The position numbers were made by a program, and so were the translations under genes. 64,000 bases of DNA from Streptomyces tagetis (GTDB lineage Bacteria; Actinomycetota; Actinomycetes; Streptomycetales; Streptomycetaceae), in the NCBI RefSeq assembly GCF_018069565.1, contig NZ_JAGPNL010000002.1:682001-746000 (forward strand), in the 5' to 3' direction. Of this stretch, positions 34,385 to 43,509 are shown one piece after another. The notes under the pieces are model-generated. The model had not been told where the DNA came from and did no database searches. It saw only the letters and a program-made list of their open reading frames with translations. Within the stretch, counting starts at the first letter, position 1; the number at the start of each line of letters is the position of its first letter.

Positions 34385-35652
34385 CCGTGCCCCACGTGAT
34401 CCGCCACCAGCGGCACGACGCGACCCGGCGGCCCTTCCTCGTCATCTGGGAGTCCACCCGGGCCTGCCCGCTGGCCTGCCGCCACTGCCGCGCCGAGGCC
34501 GTGCCCGACCGCGACCCGCGGGAACTGGACACCGACGCCGCCCGGGACCTCATCCGCCAGGTCGCCGCCTTCGGCCGGCCCGCCCCGCTCTTCGTCATCA
34601 CCGGGGGCGACCCGTTCCAGCGGCCCGACCTGACCGACCTCATCGCCTGCGGACGCGAGAACGGCGTCCGGATCGCCGTCTCCCCCTCCGGCACGCCCAC
34701 CCTCACCCGGCGGCGGCTGGAGGAGGTGCACGCGGCGGGCGCCGCCGGCATCTCGCTCAGCCTCGACGGCTCCACCGCCGCCCTCCACGACTCCTTCCGT
34801 GGCGTCCCCGGCGTCTACCGCTGGACCCTCGACGCCTGGGACACCGCCCGCGAACTCGGCCTCAAGGTGCAGATCAACACCACCGTCGCCCGTCACAACC
34901 TGCTCGACCTGCCCGACACCGTCCGCCTGGTCGCCGACCACGGGGCGATGCTGTGGAGCGCCTTCTTCCTGGTGCCGACCGGCCGGGGACGCCTCCTCGG
35001 CGCGCTGACCCCCGCCGAGGTCGAGGACGTCCTCAACTTCGTCTACGACGTGGGCCTCACCGTCCCCGCCAAGACCACCGAGGCCCACCACTTCCGCCGC
35101 GTCGCCCTCCAGCGCCGCGTGCTCGCGGGCACCGGCGAGGACCCCGTGGCCGTCCTCGGACTCGGCCCGCTCTACCGGGAGTTGCGGGCCCGCGCGGACG
35201 ACCTCGGGCTCACCGCCGGGGAGCGGCGGGTGCGCCGGCCGCCGCTGGACGTCAACGCCGGGCGGGGCTTCGTCTTCGTCTCCCACACCGGCGACGTCCA
35301 CCCCAGCGGTTTCCTGCCGCTGAGCGCGGGCAGCGTCCGCGAGACCCCGCTCACCGAGATCTACCGCGACTCGCCCCTGTTCACCGGGTTGCGCGACGCC
35401 GACCGGCTCGGCGGGCGCTGCGGACGGTGCGAGTTCCGCCGGGTCTGCGGCGGCTCCCGCTCCCGCGCCTACGGCGTGACGGGCGACCCGTTCGCCGAGG
35501 AACCCTGGTGCGGATACGTCCCCGGTTCCTTCCCCCACCAGCGGGAACTGGCCGTGCTGCTCGCCGGGTCCGGGGCGAGGGCCGGGGGCCCGGCCGCCGC
35601 CGGCCGCGAACACCCCGAGGAGCAGGAGCACCGTGCCGACCAGCCCCGATGA
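34381..35652 (+). CDS. Radical SAM/SPASM protein (TIGR04053-like)
   Basis: 423 residues from GTG 34381. The radical SAM cluster motif CPLACRHC is at about residues 29-36, followed by ITGGDP (SAM binding) and LSLDGS. The C-terminal SPASM-like region has CGRCEFRRVCGGSRSR and a later WCGY, giving ligands for extra Fe-S clusters. The family resembles NirJ/AhbC/MftC-type enzymes and is often found in heme or nitrogen-oxide contexts; the reaction is not known. The following copper protein gene starts inside its 3' end, so both are co-translated. Confidence 0.88.
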   Translation: MTVPHVIRHQRHDATRRPFLVIWESTRACPLACRHCRAEAVPDRDPRELDTDAARDLIRQVAAFGRPAPLFVITGGDPFQRPDLTDLIACGRENGVRIAVSPSGTPTLTRRRLEEVHAAGAAGISLSLDGSTAALHDSFRGVPGVYRWTLDAWDTARELGLKVQINTTVARHNLLDLPDTVRLVADHGAMLWSAFFLVPTGRGRLLGALTPAEVEDVLNFVYDVGLTVPAKTTEAHHFRRVALQRRVLAGTGEDPVAVLGLGPLYRELRARADDLGLTAGERRVRRPPLDVNAGRGFVFVSHTGDVHPSGFLPLSAGSVRETPLTEIYRDSPLFTGLRDADRLGGRCGRCEFRRVCGGSRSRAYGVTGDPFAEEPWCGYVPGSFPHQRELAVLLAGSGARAGGPAAAGREHPEEQEHRADQPR

Positions 35653-38623
35653 CCCCGGCCCCACCGCGGGGGCCGGTCCCGGTCCCGGTCCCGTCGCTGG
35701 TCCCGTTCCCGCCCCCGGTCCCGTTCCCGTCGCGGGCCCAGGCCCGGACGCCGCTTCGGGGCGCGGCTCTGACTCGGCCTCCGGCCCTGGCTCCGGGGCC
35801 GGTTCCGCCTCCGGCGCCGGCCCGGTTTCCGGTTCCGCCTCCGGCGCCGGCCCGGTTTCCGGCTCCGCCTCCGGCCCGGCCCCCGAGCCGGAGCGTGGCC
35901 CCGGCCCCGCCTCCGGCCGAGGGCCCGCCGGGCCCGCCCCAGGCACCGGCCCCGTTCCCGTCGCGGGGCCCGGCCCTGGCCCCGGCCCTGTCCACGTGCC
36001 CCTGGGGGTCTCCCCGGGGCGGCCGGCCGGGCGTTTCCGGGCCTCCGGCTCCCGTGTCCGGCACCTCGCCGCCCACGTCCTGATCGCCCTCTGGCTGCTC
36101 CTCGCCCTGCTCGCGGCTGGTGTCCAGCAGACGCTGCCCGTCGCCCGCTGGCTCGCCGTCCACCTCTTCCTGCTGGGCGGCGCCGGCACCGCGATCCTCG
36201 TGTGGAGCGAGCACTTCGCCGTCGCGCTGCTGCACGCACCGCCCCCCGGCCGGCGCGCGAGCGACGCCCGCCTGGCCGGGTTCACCGCCGCCGTCACCGG
36301 CGTCCTGGCCGGGGTGTGGGCCGATGTGCCCGTGCTGACCGGCGCCGCCTGTGCCCTCCTCGTCGCTGTCGTCACCGCCCACCTCGTGATGCTGGTCCGC
36401 CTCGGGCGCGGCGCGCTGGGCGGACGGCTCGCCCCCGTCGTCCCGTACTACCGCGCCGCGGCGGTGGCGCTGATCGCCGGCGCGGTCCTCGGCTGGCTGC
36501 TGGCCACCGGCGGCGCCGGACCGCAGCGGTACGCCGGGCTGCGGCTCGCGCACCTGCACGTCACGCTGCTCGGCTGGATCGGACTGCCCGTGCTGGGCAC
36601 GCTGTTCATGCTCTGGCCGACCGTGCTCGGCGTCCGCATGGCCGACCGCACCGCCCGTGTGGCCCGCCGGGCGTTCCTCCTGACCGCCTGCGGCCTGCCC
36701 GTCGCCGTCGCCGCCCTCGCGGCCGGGGTGCGTCCCGCCGCCGTGGCGGGCCTCGCCTGCTACACGGCCGGAGTCGCCCTCGCCGTGGGGCTGTTCGCCC
36801 GCACGCCGCGCAAGCAGCGGCCCGTCTCGCCCGCCGCCGTGTGGATGCTGGCCGCCTCCGTGGCCTGGCTGTGCGCCGCCGTCGCCGCCGATCTGGTGCT
36901 GCTCGCCCTCCGGCCGCCGGACGAGGCGGGGGACGCGGTCGCCGCGCTGGTGCCGGTGCTCCTCGCCGGGTTCGTCGGCCAGGTGCTCATCGGGGCGCTG
37001 ACGTACCTGCTGCCCGTCGTCCTCGGCGCGGGCCCGGCGGACCGGGCCGCCCTGCGCGCGGTGCTGGAACGGGGCTGGACGTGGCGGCTGGCGGTCCTCA
37101 ACACCGGTGTGGCGCTCGCCGCCCTGCCGCTGCCCGCGCCCGCCGCCACGACCGGCGCCCTGCTGGCCGCCGCGGCCGGCACCGCCTTCCTCGCCCTCGC
37201 CGCCCCCGTCCTGGTCCGCGCCGCCCGCACCGTGCTCGGCGACCTCCGGGCCGGTGACGACCCCGCCGGGCGGGCCCGCCGCGCCGCGCGGCGACCGGCC
37301 CTGTGGGGCACGGCCGCCGGGGCCGCCCTCGTCCTGCTCGGCGCCCTCGTCGCCAACTCCGGCGGCGACAACGGCGGTACGGACCTCGCCACCGGCACCG
37401 GCACCGGGGCCGCCGCCGTCACCCGCACCGTCGACGTCACCCTCGGCGACATGCGCATCCGCCCGGCCCGCGTCGAGGTCGCCCGGGGCACGGCGCTGAC
37501 GCTGCGGATCACCAACGCCGACGACCAGCGCCACGACCTCAAGGTCGAGGGCGGCCCCGCCACCCCGCTGCTCGCCCCCGGCGGACGCCGCACCCTCGAC
37601 CTCGGGCGGATCACCTCCGACCGCACCGCCTACTGCACGCTGCCCGGCCACCGGGCCGCCGGCATGACCCTCGACATCACCGTCGGCGCCGCGTCCGGGG
37701 ACGGCTCCGGCGACGGCTCCGCGCACACCGGGCACACCACGGCGGGCACCACCCCGGACCTCTCCGCCGACTTCTCCGGCACCTGGCGGCCCCGCGCCGC
37801 CGAACTGGCCCCCGCCCCCGAGGGCACCGTCCACCGGGTCGAGCTGCGCGCCCGGCGCACCCGCGCCGAGGTGGCCCCCGGCACCGTGCAGGAGCGCTGG
37901 ACCTTCGGCGGCACCGCGCCCGGACCGACCCTGCGCGGACGCGTCGGCGACGTCTTCGAGATCACCCTCGTCAACGACGACACCATGGGCCACGGCATCG
38001 ACTTCCACGCCGGCGCCCTCGCCCCCGACCGGCCCATGCGGACCCTGGACCCCGGAGAGCGGCTGACGTACCGCTTCCGCGCGGAGCGGGCCGGCGCCTG
38101 GCTCTACCACTGCAGCACCGCGCCCATGCTCCAGCACCTGGCGAACGGCATGTACGGCGCCGTCGTCGTCGATCCCCCCGGGCTGGCCGAGGCCGACCGC
38201 GAGTACCTCCTCGTCTCCTCCGAGCTGTACCTCGGCACCCCCGGCGGCACCGCCCAGGTGGCGAAACTGCGCGAACACGCCCCGGACGCCTGGATGTTCA
38301 ACGGCGTCGCCGCCCAGTACGCGCACCGCCCCCTGACCGCCCGCGCCGGGGAACGCGCCCGGTTCTGGGTGGTCGCCGCCGGCCCCGCCGACGGTGTCGC
38401 CTTCCACCTCGTCGGCACCGTCTTCGACACCGTGTACAAGGAGGGCGCGTACCTGCTCCGGCCGGGTGACCCCGGCGGCTCCCAGGCGCTCGATCTGGCC
38501 CCGGCCCAGGGCGGGTTCGTCGAGACCGTCTTCCCCGAGGCCGGGCACTACTCCTTCGTCGACCACGACATGCGGCACGCTGAGTCCGGCGCCCACGGCA
38601 CGGTGGAGGTGACCGGGCGGTGA
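35633..38623 (+). CDS. nirK: Membrane-anchored cupredoxin-copper nitrite reductase fusion
   Basis: 996 residues from GTG 35633 (GGAG upstream), overlapping the radical SAM gene. Order: residues 1-140 a Gly/Pro/Ser-Ala low-complexity tail; about 150-580 a polytopic membrane domain with some 10-12 helices and His residues (VHLFLLGG, AHLHVTLLGWIGLPVLGTLFMLWP) resembling heme-copper oxidase subunit I or NnrS-like proteins; about 600-690 a blue-copper domain (ITNADDQRHDL, YCTLPGH); about 715-996 a two-domain NirK (MGHGIDFHAGA, YHCSTAPMLQHLANGM, HLVGTVFD, YSFVDHDMRHAE) with type 1 and type 2 copper ligands. It should reduce nitrite to NO outside the membrane, perhaps taking electrons through its own membrane domain. 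Confidence 0.85.
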   Translation: MPTSPDDPGPTAGAGPGPGPVAGPVPAPGPVPVAGPGPDAASGRGSDSASGPGSGAGSASGAGPVSGSASGAGPVSGSASGPAPEPERGPGPASGRGPAGPAPGTGPVPVAGPGPGPGPVHVPLGVSPGRPAGRFRASGSRVRHLAAHVLIALWLLLALLAAGVQQTLPVARWLAVHLFLLGGAGTAILVWSEHFAVALLHAPPPGRRASDARLAGFTAAVTGVLAGVWADVPVLTGAACALLVAVVTAHLVMLVRLGRGALGGRLAPVVPYYRAAAVALIAGAVLGWLLATGGAGPQRYAGLRLAHLHVTLLGWIGLPVLGTLFMLWPTVLGVRMADRTARVARRAFLLTACGLPVAVAALAAGVRPAAVAGLACYTAGVALAVGLFARTPRKQRPVSPAAVWMLAASVAWLCAAVAADLVLLALRPPDEAGDAVAALVPVLLAGFVGQVLIGALTYLLPVVLGAGPADRAALRAVLERGWTWRLAVLNTGVALAALPLPAPAATTGALLAAAAGTAFLALAAPVLVRAARTVLGDLRAGDDPAGRARRAARRPALWGTAAGAALVLLGALVANSGGDNGGTDLATGTGTGAAAVTRTVDVTLGDMRIRPARVEVARGTALTLRITNADDQRHDLKVEGGPATPLLAPGGRRTLDLGRITSDRTAYCTLPGHRAAGMTLDITVGAASGDGSGDGSAHTGHTTAGTTPDLSADFSGTWRPRAAELAPAPEGTVHRVELRARRTRAEVAPGTVQERWTFGGTAPGPTLRGRVGDVFEITLVNDDTMGHGIDFHAGALAPDRPMRTLDPGERLTYRFRAERAGAWLYHCSTAPMLQHLANGMYGAVVVDPPGLAEADREYLLVSSELYLGTPGGTAQVAKLREHAPDAWMFNGVAAQYAHRPLTARAGERARFWVVAAGPADGVAFHLVGTVFDTVYKEGAYLLRPGDPGGSQALDLAPAQGGFVETVFPEAGHYSFVDHDMRHAESGAHGTVEVTGR
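35803..35880 (+). repeat. 30-bp in-frame tandem repeat in the low-complexity tail
   Basis: About 2.6 copies of a 30-base unit encoding SGSASGAGPV. Part of a longer stretch (35640-36020) built from CCCGGCCC/GGTCCC-like words, a likely source of length variation by slippage. Confidence 0.7.
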
Positions 38624-39066
38624 ACCCCGTCGGAGTGTGGTCGCTGGTGCGCTTCGTCCACGTGGCCGGCGCCGCCCTCTGGGTCGGCGGCCAACTCGCC
38701 CTATCCCTGATCGTGTTGCCGCTCGCCCGGCATCTGCTCGCCGACGCCGACAAGGACCGCTTCACCGAGCGGGCCGGGCGCCGCTTCGGGATGCTCACCG
38801 GCACCGTCTTCCTCCCCGCCCAGCTCGCCACGGGCTGGGCCCTCGCCTGGCACCGCGGCGTCACCTGGGCCTCCCTCGCCGAGCCCGGCTACGGGCGCAC
38901 CCTCGCCGCCAAACTCGGCCTCTTCGCCCTGGTGATGCTCGCCGCCGCCGGGCACGGACTCGCCCACGCCCGGGGCCGCCCGGCGCTCGCCCGCGCCCTC
39001 GCGGTGGTCTCCCTGACCGGCTCCCTCGGCGTGGTCCTGCTCGCCACCGCCCTGCCCGCGAGCTGA
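38620..39066 (+). CDS. CopD-like/DUF2269-like membrane protein
   Basis: 148 residues, GTG overlapping the nirK stop (GTGA). Four hydrophobic helices; the first carries RFVHVAGAALWVGGQLALS, the His-containing motif of CopD and related b-type-heme-like membrane proteins, and GHGLAHA occurs before the last helix. It may help supply copper or transfer electrons to the preceding copper enzyme. Tight coupling to nirK is the main evidence for a shared job. Confidence 0.78.
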   Translation: MNPVGVWSLVRFVHVAGAALWVGGQLALSLIVLPLARHLLADADKDRFTERAGRRFGMLTGTVFLPAQLATGWALAWHRGVTWASLAEPGYGRTLAAKLGLFALVMLAAAGHGLAHARGRPALARALAVVSLTGSLGVVLLATALPAS

Positions 39067-39080
39067 GGCACCGCTCCCCT

Positions 39081-39118
39081 GGGGCCGGATGGCCCCTTGC
39101 CCGGGGCCGGTCAACCCT
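39081..39118. promoter_or_regulatory. OsdR-type boxes before the nitroreductase gene
   Basis: GGGGCCGGATGGCCCC (39081-39096) and, 22 bases on, the half-degenerate GGGGCCGGTCAACCCT (39103-39118), 64-100 bases before the start codon at 39182. Confidence 0.72.
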
Positions 39119-39181
39119 CGCCCCGTACTTCCGGACGGCGGAAGGTGGGGGGAACGGGCCGAGCCGTGTGAAGGAGCCGCC

Positions 39182-40162
39182 ATGCAGACCCGCGAAGTCG
39201 ATGCCACAGCCGTCCAGGCCCTGCTGGCCGCGGCCGTGGCGGCGCCGTCCATCCACAACACGCAGCCCTGGCGGTTCCGCCTGGACCCCGACAGCCGGTC
39301 CGTGGAGGTCCGCGTCGACCGCAACCGGTCCCTGCCGCTCACCGACCCCGAGCGGCGGGCCCAGTTCCTCTCCGTGGGCGCCGCGGTCCTCAACCTCCGC
39401 GTGGCCGCCGCCCACCTGGGCTGGACCCCGGTCGTCCGGCTGCTGCCGACGGTGGACGATCCGACGCTGCTGGCCACCGTGCAACTGGCCGGCCCCGTCG
39501 GCGAGGCCCCGGACCCCGTGGCCGGCCTGTACGACGCCATCGAGCGGCGGCACACCAGCCGGATGCCGTTCACCGGCCGCCCCGTCCCCGACCCCGTCGT
39601 CGCCGACATGATCGGCGCGGCCCGCGCGGAGGGCGCCCAACTGGACGTCCCCGACATCATCGGCACCCGCCGGCTGCTGCGGCTGACCCAGGCCGCCGAG
39701 GCCCGCAACGCCACCCACCCCGAGCGCGCCGCGGAGACCCGCACCTGGCTCACCACGCCGGGCGCCGACTCCGCGTACGGCATCCCGGTGACCGCGCTCG
39801 GCCCCCGCGACAGCTCCGGGCACGTGCCGATGCGGGACTTCGCCACCCCGCTGCGGCTGCCGGCCCTGCGCTTCGAACGGCACGTCCAGATCGCCCTGTT
39901 GTGGACCCCCCGGGACCGGCTGGGGGACTGGCTGCGGGCCGGCCAGGCCCTGGAGCGGGTCCTGCTCACCGCCACCGTCCACGGGGTGCGCACCTCGATG
40001 CTGCACCAGGCGATGGAGTGGCCCGACCTGCGCGCGGCGATGAGCGGGCCGCGCCGCCGCTGCTGCCCCCAGCTCCTCATCCGCTTCGGCTACGGCCCGG
40101 AGGGCGGACGCACCCCGCGCGCCGCCACGGCCCGGACGCCCCGCGCCGTCCCGGGCGGCTGA
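39182..40162 (+). CDS. Acg-type nitroreductase-like protein
   Basis: 326 residues, GAAGGAG upstream of ATG 39182. Two nitroreductase half-domains: APSIHNTQPWRF near residue 20, the FMN-contact motif, and WLRAGQALERVLLTATVHGV near the C-terminus. The pattern matches the Acg family, known from Mycobacterium tuberculosis (Rv2032) as a DosR-regulated flavin-sequestering protein without ordinary nitroreductase activity. OsdR-type boxes upstream fit that regulation. A paralogue lies at 55344. Confidence 0.88.
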   Translation: MQTREVDATAVQALLAAAVAAPSIHNTQPWRFRLDPDSRSVEVRVDRNRSLPLTDPERRAQFLSVGAAVLNLRVAAAHLGWTPVVRLLPTVDDPTLLATVQLAGPVGEAPDPVAGLYDAIERRHTSRMPFTGRPVPDPVVADMIGAARAEGAQLDVPDIIGTRRLLRLTQAAEARNATHPERAAETRTWLTTPGADSAYGIPVTALGPRDSSGHVPMRDFATPLRLPALRFERHVQIALLWTPRDRLGDWLRAGQALERVLLTATVHGVRTSMLHQAMEWPDLRAAMSGPRRRCCPQLLIRFGYGPEGGRTPRAATARTPRAVPGG

Positions 40163-40479
40163 CCCGGGCCGCGTCCGCCGCCTCGCGTCCGCTGCCTCGC
40201 GTCCGCCGCCTGGCGTCCGCCCCCGCCGCGTCCGGTGCCGTACCGACGGCACCGGGCGCGGCGCCGTATCCGTGCCACGACCGCGTCCCCGGGCCCAGGT
40301 TCCGGCCACGACCGGGACCGCCGGCCCCGTGCGCCGGGTCCCTCCGGCCTCCGGCGGGGACCCCCCGGCCCATGCGGGCGGGCCCGCCCCGGCGGAACAG
40401 TGATCACGGGACGACGGCCCGCGGGCAGCAGGCCCGCGGCCCCGGTGCGCCGGTCCCGGGACCGGGAGAGGACGACGAC
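40163..40479. promoter_or_regulatory. narK upstream region
   Basis: 317 bases. Near the left end is a tandem repeat of about 14 bases (CGCGTCCGCCGCCT, three copies, 40174-40215). A palindromic CGGGACGACGGCCCG at 40407-40421 resembles the OsdR box but is one base shorter in the spacer, so the assignment is weak. A second inverted repeat GCGGGC/GCCCGC follows at 40421-40437. Confidence 0.45.
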
Positions 40480-41727
40480 ATGGCCCAGCAGCCGACGACG
40501 CGGAGCGAGGGCGGCCCACCGCCCCAGGCGGTGCCCCCCGGACGGGCCTGGCTGATGCTCGCCCTGGCCACCGCCGGCTTCGCGGTGAACTTCTGGGCCT
40601 GGGCCCTGCTCAGCCCGCTCGGCCCCCGCTTCAAGGACTCCCTCGACCTCACCTCGTTCGAGCAGTCGCTGCTGGTCGCCGTGCCCGTCGTGGTCGGATC
40701 GCTCGGCCGGATACCCGTCGGCGCGCTCACCGACCGCTACGGCGGCCGGGTCATGTTCCCCGCCGTCTCCGCCGTCACCATCGTCCCCGTCCTCTACCTC
40801 GGGCTCTTCGGCCACACCTCGCCGGCCGGACTGCTCGCCGGCGGTTTCCTCCTCGGCGTCGGCGGCACCGCCTTCGCCGTCGGCGTGCCCTTCGTCAACG
40901 CCTGGTTCCCGCCCGCCCGGCGCGGACTGGCCCTCGGCGTCTTCGGCATGGGCATGGGCGGCACCGCCATCAGCGCCCTGACCACGGTGAAGCTGGTGGA
41001 CGCCCACGGCATGGCCGACCCCTTCCTGCTGACCGCCGCGGTACTCGCCGCCTACGCCGTGCTGGCCGCCCTCGTGCTGCGGGACGCCCCCGGGCGCACC
41101 GCGCCGGCCGAGCCGCCGGCCCGCCGCCTGGCCGCCGCCCTGCGCCTCGGCGTCACCTGGCAGGCGTCCGCCCTGTACGCGGTCGCCTTCGGCGGGTACG
41201 TCGCCTTCTCCGTCTACCTGCCCACCTACCTGAAGACCGGCTACGGACTCTCCCAGGCCGCCGCCGCCGACCGCATGGCCGGCTTCGTCCTCCTCGCGGT
41301 GGCGATGCGCCCGGTGGGCGGCTGGCTCGCGGACCGCTTCGGCCCGGTACGGGTGGTGGCCGGCTCCCTCGCCGTGGTGCTCGCCGGAGCCTTCGCGCAG
41401 GCGACCACGCCGCCGCTGGCCTCCACCGGCACGGTCGCCTTCCTGTCGATGGCCGCCGCGCTCGGCGCCGGCAGCGGGGCCGTGTTCGCCCTGGTCGCCC
41501 TGTTGGTCCCGGCCGGCTCGGTGGGCTCGGTCACCGGCGTCGTCGGCGCCGCCGGCGGCCTCGGCGGCTTCCTGCCGCCGCTGCTGATGGGCTCGCTCTA
41601 CGGCCACTACGGCTCCTACGGCCTCGGCCTGGTCCTGCTCGGCCTGGTCGCCGCGGCGGCCCTCGCCTTCACCGGCACCGGCGTCCGCCGCGCGGTCACC
41701 CGCGCCGCCCCGGCCGCCGCCAACTGA
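40480..41727 (+). CDS. narK: Nitrate/nitrite transporter NarK
   Basis: 415 residues, GGAGAGGA upstream of ATG 40480; twelve helices in two MFS halves. Nitrate/nitrite porter signatures: GLRxG-like segments GGFLLGVGGTAFAVGVPFVNAWFPPARRGLALGVFGMGMGGTA in the first half and MAAALGAGSGAVFALVALLVPAGSVGSVTGVVGAAGGLGGFLPP in the second, the paired Gly-rich nitrate motifs; also GRIPVGALTDRYGGR. It should import nitrate or export nitrite for NarGHI. The following hemerythrin gene is 48 bases away and probably in the same transcript. Confidence 0.93.
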   Translation: MAQQPTTRSEGGPPPQAVPPGRAWLMLALATAGFAVNFWAWALLSPLGPRFKDSLDLTSFEQSLLVAVPVVVGSLGRIPVGALTDRYGGRVMFPAVSAVTIVPVLYLGLFGHTSPAGLLAGGFLLGVGGTAFAVGVPFVNAWFPPARRGLALGVFGMGMGGTAISALTTVKLVDAHGMADPFLLTAAVLAAYAVLAALVLRDAPGRTAPAEPPARRLAAALRLGVTWQASALYAVAFGGYVAFSVYLPTYLKTGYGLSQAAAADRMAGFVLLAVAMRPVGGWLADRFGPVRVVAGSLAVVLAGAFAQATTPPLASTGTVAFLSMAAALGAGSGAVFALVALLVPAGSVGSVTGVVGAAGGLGGFLPPLLMGSLYGHYGSYGLGLVLLGLVAAAALAFTGTGVRRAVTRAAPAAAN

Positions 41728-41775
41728 CCCGGGGCCGGGCCCCTCCGGCCCCCCGAACCGATCACGGAGCGCGTG

Positions 41776-42249
41776 ATGTGCGAATACTGCGGCTGCCAGT
41801 CGCTCACCTCCATCGACCAGCTCACCCGCGAACACGACACCGTGGTCGCCCTCATCAGCCGCGTCCGCACCGCCCGCCGCTCGGGCGACACCGCCGCCGC
41901 GGCGGCACTGGCCCGGCGCATCGCCGCCGTCCTCGGCCCGCACACCCGGGTCGAGGAAGAGGGACTGTTCCCCGCGCTGGCGGACGACTTCCCCGTCCAG
42001 ATCGCCGCGCTGACGGAGGAGCACCGCCAGATCGAGGCGGTCCTCGGGGAGGCCGAGGGCGGCGTCCCGGCGGACCCGGCCTGGCCCGACAAGCTGCTGG
42101 CGGCCCTCGCCGACCTGCGCGAGCACATCCTCAAGGAGCAGGACGGCGTCTTCCCGGCCGCGCTGGCCAGTCTCACCACCGACCAGTGGGAGGACGTCGA
42201 GGCGGTCCGCGCCCGCGCCGGCAGCGCCCTGTCCGGCCCCGCCGCTTGA
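41776..42249 (+). CDS. Hemerythrin domain protein
   Basis: 157 residues from ATG 41776 (GGAG 6 bases upstream; a GTG one codon earlier is possible). Begins MCEYCGCQS, a Cys-rich cap, then an HHE four-helix domain: LTREHDTVVALI, LGPHTRVEEEGLFPAL, LTEEHRQIEAVL and LREHILKEQDGVFPAAL, which provide His/Glu ligands for a di-iron centre. Cap and domain recall hemerythrins that handle NO or repair Fe-S clusters. Probably co-expressed with narK. Confidence 0.9.
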   Translation: MCEYCGCQSLTSIDQLTREHDTVVALISRVRTARRSGDTAAAAALARRIAAVLGPHTRVEEEGLFPALADDFPVQIAALTEEHRQIEAVLGEAEGGVPADPAWPDKLLAALADLREHILKEQDGVFPAALASLTTDQWEDVEAVRARAGSALSGPAA

Positions 42250-42260
42250 CGGCACACGAC

Positions 42261-42287
42261 GGCCCCCGGGCATCGCGCCCGGGGGCC
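42261..42287. terminator. Bidirectional terminator, hemerythrin / flavohemoprotein
   Basis: 11-bp perfect stem GGCCCCCGGGC with GCCCGGGGGCC, 5-base loop, between convergent ends. Confidence 0.85.
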
Positions 42288-42300
42288 GCCCCGTACCGGC

Positions 42301-43509
42301 TCAGGCCGCCGCGCCCGGCAGCCACAGGTCCGGGCCGAAGACCTCGTACCGGATGTCGCGCGCGGGCACCCCGGCCGCCAGGAGCCGGCCGCGGACCTCC
42401 CGCATGAAGGGCAGCGCGCCGCACAGGAACACCGTCGCGCCCTCGGGCAGTTCGACGTCCGCGAGGTCCATCAGCCCGGTGCGGGCCTCGGGCTCCTGCG
42501 GGCCGCCGCGCTCGTACCAGAACGCGGCGCGCGCGTCCGGCAGCCTCTCCACCAGCGCCCGCGTCTCGGCGCGCAGCGCGTGCTCGGCGGGGGAGCGGTC
42601 GGCGTGCAGGACCAGCACCGGCCGCCGCGCGTCCGACGCGGCGAGGTGGGCCAGGATGCCCGTCATGGGCGTGCAGCCGATGCCGGCCGAGACCAGCACC
42701 ACGGGGCGGGTGCCGTCGTCGTCGAGGAACACGTCGCCGGCCGGGGCCGACAGGGTCAGTTCGTCGCCCCGGCACACGTCGTCGTAGAGCAGGTTGGACA
42801 CCTCGCCGGCCGGGGCGCCGTCCTCGGCGGGGACCCGCTTCACGGTGATCCGGCGCAGTTCGCCGCCCGGGTCGCCGGAGAGGCTGTACTGCCGCACCTG
42901 GCGCACCCCGTCCGCCATCCGCATGCTCACGCTCACGTACTGTCCGGCGCGGGCCCGCGGCGCCGGCTCGCCGTCCGCCGGGCGGATCACGAACGACACC
43001 ACGTCGGGTGCCTCCGGGCGCCGCTCCACGACCGTCCACTGCCGCCAGACGCGGCCCGGCCGCAGCCCCGCCTCGTGGTACAGACGGGCCTCCTGGCCGA
43101 TCAGCGCGCCCGCCATCAGCCAGTACACCTCGTCCCAGGCCGCCGCCACCTCCGCCGTGACGGCGTCGCCGAGCACCTCCGCTATGGCGGCGAACAGGTA
43201 CTTGTGGACGATCGTGTACTGGTCGTCGGTGACGCCGACCGAGACGTGCTTGTGCGCGATGCGGTCCAGCAGCGTGTCCGGCCGGGTCTCCGGGTCGTCG
43301 AGGAGCGCGGTGGCGAACGCGGCGATCGAGCCGGCGAGGGCCCGGCGCTGGGCGCCGCTGGCCTGGTTGCCCCGGTTGAACAGTCCGTCGAGCAGTTCGG
43401 GCCGGTCGTGGAACATCGTCCCGTAGAAGCGCGTGGTGATCTCGTCGAGCGCGGCGGCCACCGCGGGCAGGGTGGCGCGCACCACGGACGCGGATTCTGC
43501 GGACAGCAT
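42301..43509 (-). CDS. hmp: Flavohemoprotein, nitric oxide dioxygenase
   Basis: 402 residues from ATG 43509 (GGGAGG upstream), typical for Hmp. Globin domain 1-140 with FYGTMFHDRPELLDGLFNRGNQ and the proximal His region LDRIAHKHVSVGV; FAD domain with RQYSLSG; NAD(P)H domain with VLVSAGIGCTPMTGIL and FLCGALPFMREV. It oxidises NO to nitrate with O2 and NAD(P)H, and would remove NO made by the nearby NirK. Two OsdR-type boxes lie 115-150 bases upstream. Confidence 0.96.
   Translation of the reverse strand: MLSAESASVVRATLPAVAAALDEITTRFYGTMFHDRPELLDGLFNRGNQASGAQRRALAGSIAAFATALLDDPETRPDTLLDRIAHKHVSVGVTDDQYTIVHKYLFAAIAEVLGDAVTAEVAAAWDEVYWLMAGALIGQEARLYHEAGLRPGRVWRQWTVVERRPEAPDVVSFVIRPADGEPAPRARAGQYVSVSMRMADGVRQVRQYSLSGDPGGELRRITVKRVPAEDGAPAGEVSNLLYDDVCRGDELTLSAPAGDVFLDDDGTRPVVLVSAGIGCTPMTGILAHLAASDARRPVLVLHADRSPAEHALRAETRALVERLPDARAAFWYERGGPQEPEARTGLMDLADVELPEGATVFLCGALPFMREVRGRLLAAGVPARDIRYEVFGPDLWLPGAAA

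Noticed and set aside
35381..38596. 1071-residue minus-strand frame opposite the NirK fusion
   Set aside because: Antisense shadow with Gly/Glu/Asp-rich low-complexity product.
40421..40437. Inverted repeat GCGGGC/GCCCGC as an additional OsdR box
   Set aside because: Lacks the GGCCC half-site spacing; more likely a plain hairpin.
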